Source: Ceratodon purpureus
Taxonomy: Eukaryota > Streptophyta > Bryopsida > Pseudoditrichales > Ditrichaceae
Reading direction: 5' to 3'
Length of the DNA stretch: 64,000 bases
Assembly: GCA_014871385.1 (NCBI GenBank)
Contig: CM026430.1
Coordinates: forward strand, 17,339,433 to 17,403,432
Shown: piece after piece, positions 38,489 through 51,034 of the stretch
How the letters are laid out: each line of letters starts with the position of its first letter
Position numbering within the stretch: the first letter of the stretch is position 1
Translations under genes and position numbers: made by a program
Notes under the pieces: model-generated
Database searches by the model: none
Seen by the model: only the letters and a program-made list of their open reading frames with translations
Told to the model about the DNA's origin: nothing

Positions 38489-38949
38489 TAGGGTTAGATG
38501 ACGGCGACCTGGATTATGTTTGATCCTTGTAGGAGGGCGAAAATAGTGCTCTAGAAAGCTGATAGTGGAGGGCTGTGATAGGAAAAAGAGCGTGAGTTCT
38601 AATCTCGATTATGTCGCTGTCGACATGACGTTGGTGAGATCCAGTTCAGACTATTTGCATAAGGCAGCGCTGAGCTCAGTAGCAAAAAGTGTGTCAAAGT
38701 ATCTGAGTAGGTCCAATTTTAGTGCACACGATCTGTTTGTTGTATAGATGTATGATATTCGGTCGGGTAAAAGTCGGCGCTGTGGGTGGGAACGGAGGGA
38801 ACATAGACTTCGTAGGAGCGTGTCCTAGAAGATAAGGACCTTACCTCATAAATGGTGTTCGCACTCTCACCCTTGGAGTCATTCTCTAGCGTTTAGAGCA
38901 CAGCTGCATTGTGGGAGCGGATTCCTGAGCGATAGATCAGAACGACGGA

Positions 38950-40143
38950 ATGGAGGAGTGGAGTCCCACTACTTTGTTGAGGACAGGTTTCGGCCAACTT
39001 GACGACAACGGGAATGTAGTTAGTGTATGGAATTTCGGCGATTTATATGAGGCCTTAAGAGATGTCGATTACCCGGAGCAGCCGAGGTTCGGTCCTGTCC
39101 TCCCTGTTCCTGTCGTTGAGTGTTCACGTAGTGAGACTTCAGTCGCCGTTGGTCTTCTATCGACTAATGAGGAGGTGGCAGTTGAAGTGCAATACGGAGC
39201 TGCTGGTCGGGATTGCCAGGGAATGACGATGGATTGACTTGGGAATTTTGAGGGGGGCGACGACGTATGTGGAGACATGCCAGAATTGGAGAACGCACAA
39301 AGGTTGCATCTAGTAGGCAATGCTCTCAGTACTGTTCGTTGTTGCCCTGGACAGACAACCTCCACAACGCCACGCATTGATGATCTCAACTTCATCAAGT
39401 GTCCGGTGTGTAGTATCCGACGGTACGAGAAGGTAAGAGACATTGGAGTACCTGCGAAAGTGTTCCAACATTTCCCTTTAATTCCTAGACTGCGACGAAT
39501 GTTTAGGTCCAGTGTTGTCCTCCCTCCATCTGCTACTGAGAATTCACAAAGTGCGACCCCGATGTGTGAAGAATTTGTCCCTCCTCGAAACGAGTTCACC
39601 CAGCCGCCCTATGTGTTAGAGCAAGGAGCGAAGTCGATTTCTGATTGTAGGAAGGGTTTATCGGGGCTGCATATGGAGGTTGGTAGCTGGACGGATTATT
39701 GCAGAGTGTCGTTGATGCTGGAGGCGCTCTTGATAACGGATCCAAAGCGGATTGTGAGCACCAGCGACGACGACTACGAGGATATGCCGGAACTGGAAAA
39801 CTCACAGGTGTTTGACGATCCGCATGGTTGGGTGCCTCGTTTGGAGCCGAGCACGAATGTGAAAGAAGTTCATGATCACGAAAAAGGAGGAACCGCTCCG
39901 GGATTATCAGATGTAGCCAATGTCGTCGTTCCCAGGAACCACACTGTCCATGAAGGTTTTTCGTTCACCTGTGAGGTGGCAGCGAACGCCTTTCTTGTGC
40001 ATGCAATGAGCCACATCTTGGAGTTGCCAGAGCGAATCAAGGATGACTTGATGATTCTGGTTAACGACATGTGGGGGGTATACTTCGGGAGCAGTGATAG
40101 GGGGGTTACTGGGATAGCGACAGATAAATCATCACTTCTTTAG
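38950..40143 (+). pseudogene. CACTA-internal frame with a second copy of the TNP2 zinc-ribbon segment
   Basis: One reading frame from ATG 38,950 to TAG 40,143, interrupted by a single TGA at 39,235-39,237; the part after 39,277 alone gives 288 aa. Its segment KCPVCSIRRYEKV through VPAKVFQHFPLIPRLRRMF is a diverged copy of SCPVCGANRYKQV through VPAKVLRHFPLIPRLQRMF in the TNP2 gene downstream. The motif DMPELEN occurs twice (39,274 and 39,781). The C-terminal half, rich in acidic and hydrophobic residues, is not recognised. No catalytic part of TNP2 follows. It could be a dead duplicate or a short regulator keeping the DNA-binding ribbon. The long stretch of open frame argues against very old decay. 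Confidence 0.55.
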
Positions 40144-40557
40144 GTAGCACTAGAAATTGCAGACGTGCACTGAATATCAGACTTTGAGTTCGTGAAATTC
40201 ACAAATGTATTGCACGTAGACGTAGTCCGTGAGTCATGTAGAGGTTCTGTAGAAATGACCGCGGACATTTGATCAGTTTGTTGTAATGTTCAATATGCCT
40301 TGATCAAAATCAGGGGCAATATATTTCAATTTAAATAAGTTCTAAGGCTAATTTTGTGTATACACTTGTTCCGTGTGTCGACCCTTCACAAATTCAGTCG
40401 TCCCAGTTTTCTGTCGAGCAGCCAGTTCATGGATGGATGAGGACTGTTATGCTTAACGTGCATCTCCCAGTATTTGTAGTCCGAGTAGGGCAAGTACTGC
40501 TTCTTTTTCGTTTCATCTCCTGGAGTGGTCTGTAACGCTTTGTTGTGTCAAACGGCC

Positions 40558-43500
40558 ATGGAAGAGGGGACGATACTGCCGCTCAGAGATCGAAGACGAC
40601 GGGATGCACGCGACCTGAAGCTAATGCGTCGGGAGGAAGAGTTGGCGGATCGAGGACGGGCAAGGAAGCGAATTTGTCCTTGCAACATCTGTATGGGACA
40701 GACGCATTCTCTCAGGTTTCGGGCCGTGGTTCGAGAGCACCTGAAAATCTATGGAAGGCACCCCTACCACAGGGGCTCAACTGAGGTGAGATATATTACC
40801 TCGAATTTTCATTTTATTTTTCTGCAACTTCAGCTTGGCAAATCAAGCAGCAACCAGCATAGCATCCACTAATTGAAGTGAGTTATTGGATTCATTTGTT
40901 TCAATGTTTAATGGTTTGTGTATGTCGTTAGGGTATTGAGAAGGACGACTCTGACGTAGAGTGGGATGGAGACATTGTTGAACAATTCGGCGTGAGAGGA
41001 GGGGTAGCTGGCCGGGAAGGCGTTCGGAGTCTAGACGAAGGTATGAGGATGGAAGGGCTCGTACAACACACCTTCCATGTATATGATCAACTAGTGGGAA
41101 ATGTCTACGACATCAGGGATGGTGAGGAAGTACTCGAGGCAGACAACGTCGTCCATATGGGTGGAGAGCAAGCGCAATATGATCCGGATAGAGCACCAGG
41201 ATTTCCGGAAACGGGTGAAACGGAGAGCGGTCCAGCAGAGGGAATGCCACACGAGGAAGAAATGCAGGATGATGACCTGCCGGCTATGGAGGAAACGAGG
41301 CCATATCAGCAGCAAATTCTAGAAGAAAGTGCGAGAACTCCACTCTTCGCAGGTTCAGGTCTGACCCAACTGGGAGGTACGCTTCTCATGTTGAATTGTT
41401 TGAGGACTCACAATGCCTCAAATACTTTGGTCAATGAAATATTTGCGATTCTCAGTAAGAGTATGTTGCCGGAAGTCAATTCTCTGCCAAGAAATGAGTA
41501 CCAGGCATCAAAAGTTTTGAAACAGTTAGGCCTTGCTTATGATACAATTCATTGCTGCCCTAGACCTCGAACATGTGTTTTGTTTAGAGGCAATGATTTT
41601 AAGGACTTGGTTAGCTGTCCAGTGTGCGGTGCCAATCGCTACAAGCAGGTAGGGAAATCTAGGGTACCTGCAAAAGTGCTGCGTCATTTTCCTTTGATTC
41701 CTAGGTTGCAGAGGATGTTTAGCACACCATTACAGGCGAGTTACATGACATGGCATTCGAGGCATCATAGCGAAGACGGGGTAATGAGGGGAGCTGTAGA
41801 CTCCCACCAGTGGAGATTTATAAATTGGAGATACCACGCTGAATTTGCTTTTGAGCCGAGGAATTTGCGACTTGGGCTGGCCACCGACGGGGTTAATCCT
41901 TTTTCGATAAAGCGTAGTACGTGGAGTACTTGGCCAGTTTTGTTAATGAATTATAACTTGCCACCTTGGATGACTACGAAAAAGCACTTCATTATGCTGA
42001 GTCTAATCATACCGGGGAAGCGATCTGTAACTGGAGAGAACTTTGATATCTACCTACAACCACTACCGGAGGAGTTGCAGATTTTGTGGAGAACTGGAGT
42101 ACCTATGGAGGACGCATCTATGTTTCAAGGAAGCCGGAGATTTAACATGAAAGCCATTCTACTATGGACAATGCACGATTTTCCAGCCTATGGAGTAGTA
42201 GCAGGCTGTGTTACTAAAGGATATCGTGGCTGCCCTGTATGTGGAAAGAATACAATTTCAAGGCGGTCATTATCTCTTCGAAAAAATGTATATGACGATC
42301 AACACAGGCGGTTCCTTCCTCTAGACCACGCATGGAGGGCAGCCGGACCCGAGTTTGATGGACTCGCTGAAGGGAGAGCACCTCCTGCGAAAATGACATC
42401 AGAGGAAATTTTGCGCTGGGGCGCCCTTCGAGAGAGCTGGGTGCATTTAGGAGCGAGCCCGGCTTCCACAGATCCTGCTCGCGAATCAGGGATCAAAAGA
42501 ATGTCTGCTCTATTCGAGCTTGAATATTGGAAGGTACCTGGCCTATGAAATTTGCTCATGGAGCTCAGTCTTATGAATTGTTTACACTGTGATGTTGAAG
42601 CCTCCGAATTCAATGTTGTTCACACGTTCCTTCGTAGAATTTTCGAAGCTAAAATATTTCTTGCGCCAAAACACTGGGTCAGCTTTCTTCAGTTCAGAAA
42701 CGGCGAATTCACTACATAGCTTTGAACTATAGTTTGCTTCGAGATCCGTGTCTCACTGCGCATACTCTTGAATTAACGCACTCAACCGTTTAGGCCATAG
42801 ATCTCTCTGCAGTCTTTTCGTACCTGTGAATTAATTCGAGTTCGGTCTCCATGACCACGTTGTTTTTTAGTAGAGTAAATATTCCTGTAGAGTAAATGCA
42901 GCCCCTGTCTTTTTAAAACAACTACACGACGTCTGTTATGCTTACAAGAGTGGTTGTTTATGCACATACTTCGATAATGCAACAGTGAAGACTGATAGGC
43001 GTCATTACATTCTCCTTTTAACGTCAAATCCCAGTGCTTGAATATTGCTCATGGAACGGCATTGTCCTATACCATTTCAGAATCCATACTTAAGTAGGAA
43101 CAAAGGACCAGATTTACTTGTAAAAATTGAACGTATCGACTCTTTAGTGAACAGTTGAGCAGTCCTCTAACCTGGTTCGGCCATGCTTCAATCTTGAGTA
43201 TTATCCAGGATATCTCCTTGTAATACCGGTCCTGGGTACATCATCCTCTTCCATGCATAATTGCGGTGTCACGTTTCATGTGATAAAAATTCATTCAGTG
43301 CATAGAAACCGATAACATTGACACCTGCGTTTTTATTTTTATGGTTGTGTCGTTAACGAGTTGTGCACTACTCTATAACCTTTTTTTTTTTTCAAATTCC
43401 AGTGCCCTCTACTAGTATGTACGCTTTTCTTCTTATGTTGATTTCCTTACAGAAGAGTCAATCTGGATTAGAATGCCTTGTATAGGTTGGACTCGGGAGC

Positions 43501-45696
43501 ATCGGGTCCTACCTAGTCAGGAGTTATTGTAGCTCGCGTAGTGTATTCAATTTTTATTACTCTATGTTTGGTTTCTCCACTTATCTCTTGTATAACCGGC
43601 CCTGGATACATTAGACTCTAACATGTATCATTACAATGTAAGCAATTTTATGCGAGTACAGTGCAGACAGTGTGTTGGATCTGGTACAAGGTTTCCTGAA
43701 TCACATCGAGGAGTCAGAATCATGTGTATAGCAGGTTTTTAGAGGTCCGTGTTGGTTTCAGATTTTTTCAACCATAGTCTGTCATATTTGTTGGCAGTTC
43801 TGATTTGAAACTATATTCACGCAGGAACTCCCCATACGCAACACATTAGATGTGATGCATATTGAAAGAAACGTGAGTGACAACCTTCTCCGACACTTGT
43901 TCGGAGACAAAGATACATTGGAGACGCGCAGGGACATGGAGGCAGTGGGCAAGATGCACAATCTGCATCTTGTTCTCGGTCCATCTGGCAATTATCAGAA
44001 ACCGAAAGCACCGTATACCTTCTCAGAATGGGAAAAAAATGATTTCCTAACGCGGGTCTCAAGTACAAAAGTCCCCTCAGGATATAGCGCCACCCTTACA
44101 AAACACATCGGAGAGAAGCGATTGCTGGGACTTAAAAGCCACGATCATCATGTATTGATCCAGCAGATCTTACCTGCGGCTATTCGGCATAGCCTTAGCC
44201 GGGGAGTGAGAGACACCATCATACGACTGGGGAACCTGTTCCAGCGAATCTGTGCGAAGGTGATACGAATTTCAGAAATTGAGTCCTTGCGAATTTCAGC
44301 TGCAGAGGTACTTTGTCTTTTAGAGGTACATTTTCCACCGGGATTCTTTGATATAATGACTCATCTTGTCATACATCTAGTGGATGAGTTGGAAATTTGT
44401 GGTCCAGTACATGCAAGGTGGTGTTATTCCGTAGAAAGGTATCTTGGAGTTCTCACAAAGTATGTGAGGGACAAGTCCAAACCCGAAGCCGGGATGGCTA
44501 CGGGGTACATGATTGACGAAAGTTTGGGGTTTTGCACCGAGTATTTTGAGCTGTACGAGCACAACAAGAGTAGGGTCTGGGACCCGGAAGAAGAGCTTAA
44601 AGACTGCGGAGAATGCCTCCTTGGTAAACCCAGACCAAAAACCCTTACTGACAGGGAAATTGAACAAGTTCATGAATACGTGATTACACATTCAGTCCAT
44701 ACTGAGGAGCTGCTGGAGTAAGTGAATCAGACTTAATTTCTGTTATTTTAATTATCATCCCGCATTGATTCAGTTCTGTTGGCATTCAGCATCTAGTAAT
44801 CACTGACCTGCTACTGCAACACCAGGGAATGGAAATACCAAGCTGAAGACTTCAAACAAAGAAGACGTGCATTTGCAAGTTCCCATAGACGGCCAAGGGG
44901 CACACCTATCCAGTATCCAGCAGAGTTAGCGGTTGCTTTTCCTAAATTTGCTCATTGGCTCAATGCTCATGTGCGTGACCTGAAGGAGGCCGAGTTCCCT
45001 GTATCCACTGAGCTTGATTCCCTACACTGCCCACCTTCGCAGCACGCATGGTCGTTTAACGCCATGTGGGCTTATGGCTCGCATTTCAGTTGTAATGATG
45101 AGACAAGGCCTTCAGCTGTGACCTTTGATTCGGGAATAGCGGCTATTCCCCCCTCTGCCACTTGCACCGAAATTGACGTGGGGATTTTAAAGAACATCAT
45201 ATGTGTGTCGTATGGAGGGATTCATCCAGTACTCATGGGGGGCTCATGGATAAAATCGCGTGACCAAGGAAGAAGAGTCGTGCGCAAGGATTCGCACGGT
45301 TTCTGGATCGTTCAGTACCATTGCCGCGATGTTTCTGAGTCTGATAATCCTTTTGTTTATCCGGCCAGTGTATCGCAAGTCTTTTTTGTCTCTGATGCTG
45401 TTGACTCCGCCTGGAAGGTGGTGTTGCGTCACGATCCACGATCCAGACGCATACAAGGTGATAGAGAATTTCATGTGTTTGGTGCGGCTGGTAGTATTCG
45501 GCCCACCCTGAGCACGAGGTCGGTGAATCACGTGGGGAGTAGCTCTGGACGCTCCCGTGCTGAGAATAGTGAAGCAGAGGAGGTCCCAATCGAGCGATTT
45601 AACGCCTACATCCGAGAAGAGGAACTACCTGACGACTTGGCTCATTTGGACGATACGCAATTTGAGGATGAAGTTGAGATTCAGTACGTCGAGTAA
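40558..45696 (+). CDS. CACTA transposase TNP2 (4 exons, 1197 aa)
   Basis: TNP2-type transposase, which cuts at the CACTA ends. Exons: 40,558-40,785, 40,932-42,533, 43,825-44,717, 44,826-45,696. Phases agree and there is no internal stop. Exon 1 has the N-terminal transposase-associated domain (CPCNICMG, VREHLKIYGRHPYHRGST). Exon 2 has the zinc ribbon (SCPVCGANRY, about residue 305) and the catalytic tnp2 domain: MTWHSRHHSEDG, LATDGVNPFS, GCPVCGKNT. Exon 3 opens ELPIRNTLDVMHIERNVSDN, directly joined to LEYWK of exon 2, and carries the DUF4218 region (LEVHFPPGFFDIMTHLVIHL, CYSVERYLGVLTKYVRDK). Exon 4 holds DUF4216 (about 1030 on, NIICVSYGGIHPV). The gene looks functional. The start is the first ATG in the conserved frame. 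Confidence 0.9.
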
Positions 45697-46492
45697 TGGA
45701 ATTAGGTGGTCGCTCTATCGCTGCGTATCAATTAAGAGGTGATCTGAGTCGGCCTACGATGTAGGTGAGTAACAGAACAGTCTTTGTATCTTATCTCTAC
45801 GTAACGGAGTTTTGAATTCCAAAGAGTTGCACTGGTCTCTAGGTAATGCAGGCGGGGGTCATGGTCAACTGACCATCGGAGATTATAATTTAATGTAATA
45901 AATTGATTGTGGTATAATCATCTTCCATTTTGGTTCGCAGCTGTGTACTTCACGGGCAGATAAAGGTGGCCCATATGCGTGGCCTGGGGATTATCAGCTC
46001 ATGACTCTCCGAAAGTAACAGCGGCATATCCATGACACTCATGAATTTTACGGGACCGGTGTGCTCTTTACATTGATATGTGTGTCCATTTATTTTGTCC
46101 AACGCCGACTTCACGTACACCCTGTGCAGGAAACGTCGACCCTGTTTTTGTAGGTTGTTCGTCTGCATTTTCGGTAAGTTTTTGACTACATATTCTCGTT
46201 TTTATTCAGTACGATTTATATATCCTAAATCACATGGGCAAGAAACTCGTAAGACTAAGCACCATCCCTTAACCTTCCTGCGTTAATATTTGATTTTTTC
46301 AAGGGGCTGCCTTCATATCATTGCGTTTGCTTCACTGATTGTTTTGCAGATCAGCACTCCGCAACTGTAAACATCGTATCCAACGTACCATCTCACAAAA
46401 TTCTCATCTTCAGGTAAAGTCCAGTATGGGCATCCAATAATCTCACTATGTTGTCGAGTACCGGGTGGCATTAGTCGCCCTTTAACACCAGT

Positions 46493-46704
46493 GGTAGTTA
46501 ATCTCATGATTAATTTCCTGCTTAGTTGGTCGCGGAACTGACTAATCCGAATTGTAGTGAGTGAGATTGAAGACGATGAATTGACACTTTGCCTATGATT
46601 TTACAGAAATTACTACCCGATTCTGAAGATCGTGGCGCCCTTATTGCACAAATCCACGTGATTCGATATGTAACTCTTTTTACACCTCCCTCCCTTTACT
46701 TGAT
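46493..46704. repeat. 212-bp segmental duplication, copy 1
   Basis: From GGTAGTTAATCTC to CCCTTTACTTGAT. It matches 47,739-47,950 with equal length and scattered substitutions; it is in direct orientation inside the CACTA element. Confidence 0.9.
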
Positions 46705-47738
46705 CAGTAATTACCGGTTGTATTTGCTTCCATCGTATTGCATTGCGTATTTTCTGATTGAATGTTTTTTTTTTCGGATAAGTTTGGATTGGTTGGATGG
46801 GATCTTTCCTCATTGTTTTGCTTGGTGTCAATTTGGAAGAGTGATTCGGGATGTTGATTTCTGGTTTCGGTCGGAGTGTTGCGGCAATGGTGGTGTTGGA
46901 TTGGTCGATTTTTGAGAATTTGGCTTGGTTGGAAGCCGTGAGGGATGACCGTGGTTACTCCAATCAGTCTTGCTTGAGTGTTGGATTAGCTGTGTGGGGC
47001 TGATTTTCGCGTTTGAAGCTGGTTAGTTTTGAATTAGTTCTGGCGTTTGTTTTTTGGAAATTCTGGGTTGTCGTTTTGGAGTATGGGTTTAAGGAGCTCG
47101 CGTAGTGTATTTTCTTGACTCACTGCATTTGCCCAAAGGGCACTGGGAGTTGCAATGTAATTGTGAAAGTTAAGATTGATTATGGTTTGCAGCTCCATGG
47201 CATTTTAAGCAGTAGGCCGGTCATTCAAAATCTTGAATTCTTTCAGTTTTGAAATGCTGGTTTATTTTATTTCTTTCATAATTTCCTATATGAATTTTTT
47301 AAGACATTGCATCTTTAATTCGCCTCGTCAGAAGCCCCACACGTATTAGACAGCGTTCTTTATGTATTGCTAGTAATGGAATGACATAGATGATAGGATG
47401 TTTCATAACGCAGGTCGATACCGTCAACATCAACAGCTTGCTTGATAGGCACTGTGAGCTCGGCAGGAGGTTCCCTACAATCCCAACGTGACGTCTTTCA
47501 ATCGTTTGCTCCTCACCAGACTGGGAGAATCCCTCGCACCCATCAGACTCCGGTGATTGCTACGTGATTCTCTGCCTGGAACTCATGTAAGTGGCTGACC
47601 CGATAGGTACTGTTGTTATCTTCAATACAAGTATTCCAGTTGTATGTTAGCTTTGAATGTTGATGTGTAATTATTTCCCACTGATTTACTCTTAGGATTT
47701 CCCGTCATATGAATCATCGGTTTCCCTTACTCGACCCT

Positions 47739-47950
47739 GGTAGTTAATCTCCTGTTTAATTTCCTGCTTAGTTGGTCGCAGAACTGACTAATCCGAATTG
47801 TAGTGAGTGATATTGAAGTTCTTGAATTGACACTTTGCTTATGATGTTACAGAAATTACTACACGATTCTAGAGATTGTGGCGCCGTTATTGCACAAATC
47901 CACATGATTCGATATGTAACTCTTTTTACACCTCCCTCCCTTTACTTGAT
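47739..47950. repeat. 212-bp segmental duplication, copy 2
   Basis: Second copy of 46,493-46,704, about 1.25 kb downstream. It shares CTTAGTTGGTCGC and GATTCGATATGTAACTCTTT. Confidence 0.9.
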
Positions 47951-48298
47951 AAGGGGTTCTTCTTTCTGAACACAAGGGCATTTATCTCAGTATGTGTTTC
48001 TGGAGTTAAGAGTACTTGCTCCTGAGATTGCACTGCATCTCAGAAGTAATGAGCCCCCTTTCGATCTGAGTATTTATCTGGAACTCTGCTTCTCTCTCGC
48101 TTGATTGTTTCATGTCCATCTGCTTTCTGTGTCCCGCGGCTTCGTGTTAGTATCCCTGACTTCATCTCGATTTGCTTCCGGATTCTCTCAATTATCTGGA
48201 CAATGTCATTTCCTCCGACCTCATCTATTCCCTGGTTTATTGTGATAATGCGACTGAACAATTCGGGACTAACCCCCACAGTGACACCATCAGAGTTC

Positions 48299-50255
48299 AT
48301 GCCAAGTCGCCGTGCACTTCAAGAGTTTTGTGGGCCGAAATCTAAACATGGTTTCGTTTTTGATGATCAGGGTGTCCCGGAGTATGGCCACTACGTGAAG
48401 GATTTGCATGCGCGCGTGCTCCAGCAGCCATGGCCACAGAATTCTGTTCTGTCTTTCCATTTCTCCCGGGGTTTGCTCGCTGAGGCCATGGGAGTTGCGG
48501 TTAATTGGGCCGAATTTGCGCATCGTCAGACCCACCCACATCAGTCTCGTAGCAGAGGACCACGCGTACTTCACGAATTCGCAAACCTCACGCAACCGCT
48601 ACCCCCGCTTCAAGTCATAACGCCGCTCTGCAACAGAGAGGTAAAGTATCCGTCCTTTTTTTCCCCTGATACTGTATGGAATTGTACTCGATGCTGCTCG
48701 TCGTTGTATGTGTTGACACTATATTATTCAGGGGTGGAATTTATCTCCATCGATTGTTAGTCCCTCACAGTCTAGTTTTGTTCGTGGTATGCACTCTGAT
48801 TTACCGAAGAGTGATGGTTATGAATCAAACCCCCGCTCCCTTGTTTTCCTTCTGCGCACCTATCTCTAGCGTAGAGTTCAACCCTTTTCTCACCTGTACT
48901 CGCAGTTCGTGAATCACGGTATCACATTCTGTCAGTATGTTTGTGGGCCTTATGAATTTTATTTAACACAGCTGTCGTTGTTGTTTGCCCCTCTTGTACT
49001 GCACAGATGAGTCCAATGCATGAGCACGGAAAGCCAACTCCAGCCGGCGATGTGTTGATGGGAGAACCACGATACATGAGTGGCAGGGTGGACATAGACA
49101 ATGCCGCTCCGGTCATTCCTCCGAAGGAGGATGTAAGATCCAGGGTACCTACATCTGCCCCGACTACCATTAGGGGAAAAATCAGGTCTCCAACGGGCCT
49201 TGTAAGACAGCCCGGATTAGGTGACCTTCCTGCCCGCTGACACTTCTCTTCGAAATCTCATTGGTCAATATTCTGCCCGCTGACAACAAAATTCGCCCCG
49301 CTGACAACAGGATTCGCTGACTACAGGATCCGCTGACTACAGGATCCGGTACTGTCCAATGGGGTGACAGCAGTGGGCACACGGTCGGTGACAGTGTCAT
49401 TACTGCTTGTATTGTCCAATGGGGGGGTGGGGTGGGGTGGGGTGGGGAAGGGAAGCGATTGGCTGGACCCCCCAAATGCCAACTGCTGGCACTGCTGGCA
49501 GCATTTGGCGACCTGCTGGCACAGTTGGTGCCAGCAGGTAAAGTGCACGGGCATGGCAAAACTTTTGGCACAGAAAACATGGAAAAGGCCCGTTGGAGAC
49601 CCCAAACTTCTCCTAATGCTACATTCGGAAGAGAAAATGTAATTCAGGGAAAGATGTGCATACTGTAACTCAGCTTGGAGAGGGCAGTGGTGAAGGAAAT
49701 ACCATTAATCCTGAAGGACGTTTCCTCCCTGTGGACGCCATAAACGCCCTCGTGCTGCTGCGTACCAGCATGACGAGTTCCATCGAAGCAGAGCGTTCAA
49801 CTCTCAATATGGCCCATCTTGGCGCAGAGAAATCAGCAGGAATCCTCCGACGCCGTCTGCGAGAGGAAAAGGGACACCTAAAATTCCTCGAAAGGAAGTT
49901 ACGGGAGAAGAAGGACAGCCACAACACCGCAGCAGAGGAGTACGCAAGAGCGCGGGCTGTTCTGGACGCAGCAAGATTTGACGAGGGAGCACCAGCAACG
50001 CGGGAGCAGAGAATGGCCATGAGAGCCTTCACACGTATTTGCGAGAAGCTGGTTGAGTCCATGGAGCAGAATTGTGGACGTACATACAACCGAATGCAGG
50101 CGTGGGAATTAAAGCTCAACAGACAAAACGAGCGGGTCACAAAAACGGTGGAGGAGCTCTCGACTGCAGAGTTGGCCGCGAAGGAGAAACGTCGAATTGT
50201 GGAGACATCCCTTAGTCAACTCGAGGCACTTACCGTGGTTCTTCGAGCACTATGA
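48299..50255 (+). CDS. CACTA-borne coiled-coil protein of unknown function (3 exons, about 349 aa)
   Basis: Three phase-0 exons with good borders: 48,299-48,640 (ends AGAGAG then GTAAAG), 49,007-49,132 (after TGCACAG), 49,674-50,255 (after AACTCAG). Exon 1 encodes MPSRRALQEFCGPKSKHGFV and is rich in His, Gln and Pro. Exon 3 is highly charged (LRREEKGHLKFLERKLREKK style, heptad-like) and should form a long coiled coil. An ATG at 48,248 in the same frame is an alternative start. I do not recognise a family. Its place between TNP2 and the right TIR fits an accessory protein of the element or captured host sequence. The gene model is inferred from frame and splice signals alone. Confidence 0.5.
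49245..49350. repeat. Short direct repeats in an intron of the coiled-coil gene
   Basis: Five or so variants of CGCTGACWACARRATYCG in a row (49,274-49,350), followed by a GGGGT/GGGGTGGGGT run (49,424-49,449) and a CTGCTGGCA-rich inverted segment (49,480-49,540). All lie inside the intron 49,133-49,673. Confidence 0.7.
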
Positions 50256-51034
50256 TGAGCAACTCTTAAACCTTCACAGTGATCGCGATCTTCACAGTCC
50301 CATCTGCAGATAGTACACTCACTAACGACGTAGAAATATGCGCAGCACAGCATTGCTTTAGTGCGATGCCAGTGCAATTTTTTCTTTATCGAATTTTTTG
50401 AGTATCTCAAGTGTAATAGCGGTTTAGGACATTAGAGTTCAAAAATCCCCGAGGCTAGTGTAGGTGGAGGATGTGAAGTAAACTACAGCATGAGACTATT
50501 TGATTTTGTAAATACAAACTCTGGACTTCTACAGCCGTTATTGCGTGAACAGTGAACTTCAGAAGCACCCCGGATTCAACATATGAACAGTACAGTCAAA
50601 TATGATACCCGGCTGATATCCGTATGGACTATTTTTTCAGTCTGATGAATAGTTAGAGCTCACAGTAACTGCGAAGTCAGGCAATGTAACTCGTTTGGAT
50701 CCACCTCAGTCGGATGAACACTATGTTCGTGCGGATGATCCTGGTCCCACTTGTCCAATTTACCGAGTACTTTGACCCACCCTTTGGCAAAAACTCCCCA
50801 TTCGTGAAATACAAAAACCCGAGAAGGATACGGGTCTGACACATCGCATTCATTGGTCGTGACTTCCGGTACCTCGACTGCTCACCGAAATAGAAGTTAC
50901 CCAGCAGTGATCTAGAGCTGTGAACACCGAAAAAAACAATGAGCCAATGAGGACACAGTTCCAATAATAAGTGAACACCAAAGTCCAGTTTCGGTGTTCT
51001 TCTCTGGTGTAGTTGGAGCGTCTTTCCACTAGTG
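50256..51034. other. Right subterminal region of the CACTA element
   Basis: No gene. Holds ATACCCGG (50,605), an inverted GATACGGGT (50,828) and the TIR. The inner TIR zone (about 50,985-51,034, read inward) still resembles the left end at TACACC and GAACACC. Confidence 0.55.

Larger units (their letters stand above)
45697..48298. other. CACTA interior between TNP2 and the coiled-coil gene
   Basis: Contains the TNP2 3' UTR and a 212-bp segment present twice (46,493-46,704 and 47,739-47,950). Short frames on both strands have no recognisable content. The coiled-coil gene may begin further upstream here, since its first exon's frame is open from 48,101. Confidence 0.4.
34299..51034. mobile_element. 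16.7-kb CACTA (EnSpm) transposon, complete, with TAT duplication
   Basis: Starts CACTAGTGGAAA (34,299) and ends TTTCCACTAGTG (51,034), flanked on both sides by TAT (34,296-34,298 and 51,035-51,037), the 3-bp duplication typical of CACTA elements. Inside the 12-bp perfect core the ends stay alike (TACACC-GA--GAACACC in both). Subterminal ATACCCGG motifs lie near the left end, with one at 50,605. Gene content: TNPA-like (-, 35.2-38.5 kb), an extra partial TNP2-like frame (38.95-40.1 kb), TNP2 (+, 40.6-45.7 kb) and a coiled-coil gene (+, 48.3-50.3 kb). Intact ends and an intact TNP2 frame imply a fairly recent insertion. Confidence 0.93.

Noticed and set aside
34299..38950. Treating the TNPA-like and TNP2 regions as two separate transposons
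   Set aside because: Only one pair of CACTA ends with a matching TAT duplication was found, and it encloses both.
49656..50140. Minus-strand frames opposite the coiled-coil exon
   Set aside because: Ser/Arg-rich antisense shadows of a Glu/Lys/Arg-rich exon.
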